The translations under genes and the position numbers were made by a program. The notes beneath the pieces are model-generated. The model was given only the letters and a program-made list of their open reading frames with translations, was not told the origin of the DNA and searched no databases. Of a stretch of 32,315 nt of DNA, positions 29,569-32,315 are shown piece by piece. Source of the stretch: Sphaerosporella brunnea. Taxonomy: Eukaryota > Ascomycota > Pezizomycetes > Pezizales > Pyronemataceae. How positions within the stretch are numbered: position 1 is the stretch's first letter; every line of letters begins with the position of its first letter. The stretch covers positions 1 to 32,315 of the forward strand of contig VXIS01000437.1 in assembly GCA_008704415.1 (NCBI GenBank). Reading direction: 5' to 3'.

Positions 29569-30566
29569 ATTACCCATCGCCTGCCCCTGCACACGCCCAT
29601 TAGGTCGACCTCTGACGTTTCCTGGCGCCGTTACCACTACCGCTGAGGCCGGCGAGTCGTTGCTGGTGCTGCGCCTGGTGAGCCGGTGAAGGGGCTTCCG
29701 AGCCTTTCAGGGTTGGCCTCAGACTCAGAGGTGGTGCTATAGCAGTTCAGGCCTGCCATCAGATGGGCGACGTTCTCGCCTTGGGACTCACTTGTGTCTG
29801 AGTAGCAATCTTCTGGCTGTAAAGAACCCCGAGTCCTGCACTCTCTGATTCCAGCGTGTAGCACCTCCGAGTCCAACCCTTTGATTGATAACCCTGCGTC
29901 GCAGCTTACATCAATCAGGTAAATAGGACTGACGTCGTTGTTATGGTGAAACACGAGAAGGTAGAAAACGTCTTAGGTACTGCTGAGATGGGCTTGTTAC
30001 GCGGCGCAGGCTGGCGATTGGGTTGACGTTTAGGGCTTTTCTTCGGACGAGGGTTTTCAGGCTCTCAGGGAAGTGGTTTCGGAAGCTGAAAAGAACATAG
30101 AAACTGTTCAGGAACAGCTCTTGTGGCACCACTTCCTGGCCTCAAAACCGATGGTATAGAGTTCACAGCTGTGAGAGAGACGACGTTCAGTCGCAACGTG
30201 AGAAGGTCTGTCCTTTCTCCTTATCTTACTGGCACGCTGGCATTCAGCCGCCCTAAATGCATGTAGTCGCCCCAAGCCGTGCTAGAGTAGTAACAGTTTA
30301 GCGAGCCCCAAAACGGCGCTGTTCAGAAAATGCGGGGTGCCTCTTATACGCGAGTTTATACGGTTTTTGGTTAACAGGAGTGATTGCTTGATGGTTGGTA
30401 TATGAATTTGCCTACTAGGTTGTTAACGAATACGAGTGATATCAAGCTGCTTGCTTGACGAGAGTAATTACTAGGTGATTGGTCAACAAGAATGGCTGTC
30501 ATATGGGAGTGACCGCAAGTGGGCTGGTCGGTAGTAGGTTAACATCATTGATTCCTTATGTACTCG
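29569..30566. other. Coding-like scraps, no assigned gene
   Basis: Minus strand 29954-29637 gives a 105-codon frame with a repeated motif (DCYSDTSESQGEN and NCYSTTSESEANPE) and a Pro/Ala end. Plus strand 30034-30159 gives GFSSDEGFQALREVVSEAEK and NIETVQEQLLWHHFLASKPM, helical, directly after an acceptor-like GACGTTTAG. Neither matches a family. The remainder to 30566 is featureless. Confidence 0.3.
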
Positions 30567-31207
30567 TCAATAAAGTTGGGTGTCAGGTCGTTGGTGAAAT
30601 GCTGCAACTCTGCCTACTGGCGAGGAAAAAAGAAACCGCAAATCTTCATGTAGGACGTTCTCCACAGTGTGCAAAGTCGTACTCAGCTGGAGCCGGAGGG
30701 AGAGAAGAATTAAGGTAGTCCCATTGCGCGACGCTTCAGGGGTGCTGCACAATATGGCAGTTGCATATACAATGTTGGATATCGAGAGCCACTCAAGCGC
30801 GTAGTTGCCGATACAAAGCATTGTAATATACCCTTCAACGTTTTCAAAACGGCTCGATAGCGACTGCATGTCAAGTTTGTTCTTGCTACGAAGCATCTTG
30901 GCAATAGCTGAGCACAGATTGAGCATTCATTGCAGCATCTTGAACGTAGAGTTACAACGGGCTTTCATATCCAATAGTGGGATTTGAAACTGCATTTTTG
31001 TAGCCTCACATTGTAGCTCCAAGGGCTCCCACAAAAGATTTGAGGCTCGAATTTTGGAAAATATCCGACGGCCGATTTTTAGGACGGCCGTTGGTGTCTG
31101 TCGCGTCAATGTCGAGTCCATCCAAACAGGTGTACTGTGCCAGGGTTTCCGCTATTTCCACCAGCATGCTCATCCGGAGGCAGTGCATCCGTCGATTTGT
31201 CTGCCAT
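30567..31207 (-). pseudogene. hAT transposase middle segment, related to hAT-A
   Basis: Read on the minus strand from the ATG at 31207 (MADKSTDALPPDE), whose DNA matches 43 of 46 bases at 1139-1184 in hAT-A copy 1. A frame starting near 31160 adds LVEIAETLAQYTCLDGLDID. Another frame (31121-30567) gives KIRASNLLWEPLELQCEATK, QFQIPLLDMKARCNSTFKML, a TGA at 30927-30929, then NLCSAIAKMLRSKNKLDMQS. The D-x-K-x-R-(W)-N-S-T-x-x-M-L block at about 30971-30933 is the signature of hAT transposase cores, here with Cys for the usual Trp. The part after the stop is the usual helical insert. This is the central region missing from both hAT-A copies in this window, in opposite orientation. No TIR or TSD flanks it, so it is a fragment. 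Confidence 0.65.
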
Positions 31208-31489
31208 GGTGCACCCGCTCGAAGTTGGTAGTTATGGTCCCGTGAAGGGTATTAGGTAACGTCCGGTATAGCCTTATCGGCCATGGGGGTAACTTCGGCC
31301 ATCGAGTTAGAGCCTAAAACGCACCCGGCGCACCCCATTCAGACCACCACAACAAAAGATATCACCATCCAAATGAATTGAGCGCTTATCTATCGCATGA
31401 GAGCATAGTGAAGAGCATGCTTTAAAATTATTGCGAATTTTGAACGCGCACAACCGATTAAAAATACCGCTATCGCTCCTAATTTGGCT
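31208..31489. other. Spacer before the pogo-like element
   Basis: About 280 bp without a recognisable frame or repeat. The minus-strand frame running 31855-31307 is a shadow of the transposase leader. Confidence 0.4.
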
Positions 31490-31662
31490 CAGTGGACTCG
31501 CTGTCCTCCTATCGGCGTATTTTGTTATCACGGCTTGCTGGGGGATGGTGAAACTCACTGGAAAAACTTTTTGGGTTGTGGTTATGCAGGTGGTGTACGA
31601 TAGGGGTGCAACTGGGTGATATTGAGGTTCAACAAGAGGGGGGAACTGCGTGATTGTACAGG

Positions 31663-31668
31663 TATAAA
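31663..31668 (+). promoter_or_regulatory. Candidate TATA box of the pogo-like transposase
   Basis: TATAAA, in GGTATAAAGCGG, 66 bases before the transposase ATG, a usual distance for a short fungal 5' leader. Inference from position and motif only. Confidence 0.4.
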
Positions 31669-31733
31669 GCGGAGCAGGTCCCCACCCCGGTGATCCCCAT
31701 ACCAGACACACCACACCGCCCTTCACCAACGCC

Positions 31734-32315
31734 ATGGGCAAGATCAAGGCGCGTAAGAAAGATACAAAGGAGCTCCGCATGGGGCTGGCCATCGAGGCTA
31801 CCAAAACCCTTTCAATTCGTCGTGCAGCGGCCAAGTATAGCATTCCCCGGTCCACACTCTAAGACCGCCTGAAGGGAACCAAGAGTCTATCTGAGAGTCA
31901 AGCCAAGCATCAAACCCTTTCGCCAGAGGAAGAAGCAGAAATCATCCGCTGGATTGAGCGCTTAGACGACATGTCAATCCCACCTCCAGCTATTCATGTG
32001 TATCAAATGGTAGCGGCAATCCTTGCCAAGCGGCCTCCAGACCCAACAGTGGCGGACAACAAAAAACCCAAGGGAATGATAGGAAAACGGTGGCTTGGAC
32101 GATTTTTGAATCGTCACCCTCAACTGGCATCTCGCTTTGCTGGCCGAATCGACAATCAGAGGGTGGTGGCGGGCCAACCAGTGGGGATCAAGTCGTTTTT
32201 CAACCGGCTCGGCGAGATACGCTCTCGAAGGAAGATCAAGCTCGAAAACATCTACAACGCAGACGAAAAAGGCTTCACCATCGGACAGGCAAAGAAAGGA
32301 ATGGTTATTTGTAGG
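31734..32315 (+). pseudogene. Pogo/Fot1-type DDE transposase, one nonsense codon, partial
   Basis: From the ATG at 31734 (MGKIKARKKDTKELRMGLAI) the frame stays open to the window edge, 194 codons, except for a TAA at 31860-31862 (codon 43). Residues about 14-50 form a Psq-type helix-turn-helix (TLSIRRAAAKYSIPRSTL, stop, DRLKG). Residues about 60-135 form the CENP-B-type DNA-binding domain (LSPEEEAEIIRWIERLDD, GKRWLGRFLNRHPQLASRFA). The DDE domain begins with IYNADEKGFTIG, where Asp177 (32262-32264) is the first catalytic acid. Later acids lie beyond the window. The stop falls where relatives normally carry a Tyr codon just before D-R-L, so a one-base change explains it. Everything downstream looks undamaged, suggesting a very recent loss, a sequencing error, or use of a downstream ATG. 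The enzyme would cut and paste the element at TA sites in the nucleus. Confidence 0.85.

Larger units (their letters stand above)
31490..32315 (+). mobile_element. Pogo-like (Tc1/mariner superfamily) element, right part outside the window
   Basis: The element is defined by the transposase at 31734-32315. A candidate left terminus is CAGTGGACTCGCTGTCC at 31490-31506, similar in style to pogo-class terminal repeats (CAGT/CAGTGGA starts), 244 bp before the ATG. The expected TA duplication is not present immediately before it (the flank is GGCT), so the boundary is tentative. The right end lies beyond the window and cannot be compared. Confidence 0.5.

Noticed and set aside
1..32315. CRISPR array, rRNA, bacterial operon or phage module
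   Set aside because: No regularly spaced identical repeats with unique spacers, no rRNA-like sequence, no ribosome-binding-site spaced gene series; the content is eukaryotic transposons.

Overview
The window looks like a transposon graveyard from a fungal nuclear genome. I see no intact host gene, rRNA, CRISPR array or bacterial-type operon. The evidence for a filamentous fungus is the mix of element types: a pogo/Fot1-type transposase, several hAT elements, a Mutator-like element with long inverted repeats, and a LINE whose RNase H ends in the form usual in fungal LINEs. Base composition is close to balanced, CpG-containing motifs are kept, and there are no AT-rich islands, so RIP-type mutation is not evident. 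I cannot place it below 'fungus', and another eukaryote is not excluded.

The best-supported objects are elements whose inverted ends and target-site duplications (TSDs) can be read directly. They are: hAT family A copy 1 (299-1720, 8-bp TSD, 7/8); a Mutator-like element (16868-17726, perfect 9-bp TSD, inverted repeats of at least 68 bp, and a 208-codon frame that fits between them); hAT family B (18160-18949, 8-bp TSD, 7/8); hAT family A copy 2 (27236-29560, 8-bp TSD, 7/8); and hAT family D (27859-29222), nested inside copy 2 with a perfect 8-bp TSD. Each hAT family has its own short motif repeated just inside its ends. In family D the motif TCTCG recurs every 9-11 bp, about one helical turn.

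Coding remnants, left to right: hAT-A transposase C-terminus (1139-1343, +); LINE with EN-RT linker and RNase H but no recognisable RT (2874-4290, -), followed by a decayed frame of unknown function (2445-2840, -); weak coding-like tracts at 8379-8890 (+), 9364-10209 (-) and 11714-12435 (+); a GC-rich gene remnant with one frameshift (15916-16592, -); a remnant inside hAT-B (18379-18661, +); a long decayed frame of unknown family (21669-23114, -); a hAT dimerisation domain with an adjoining frame (25546-26302, -); hAT-A C-terminus (27439-27851, +); a hAT-A related middle segment (30567-31207, -); and a pogo-like transposase with one nonsense codon, running off the right edge (31734-32315, +).

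The elements do not form a pathway. They record successive insertions: hAT-A inserted and lost its interior, hAT-D then jumped into copy 2, and a tRNA-like sequence sits inside hAT-D. The intervals 4.3-8.4 kb, 12.4-15.9 kb and 23.1-25.5 kb hold only short open frames I regard as chance or unreadably old sequence. All comparisons were made by eye without database searches.
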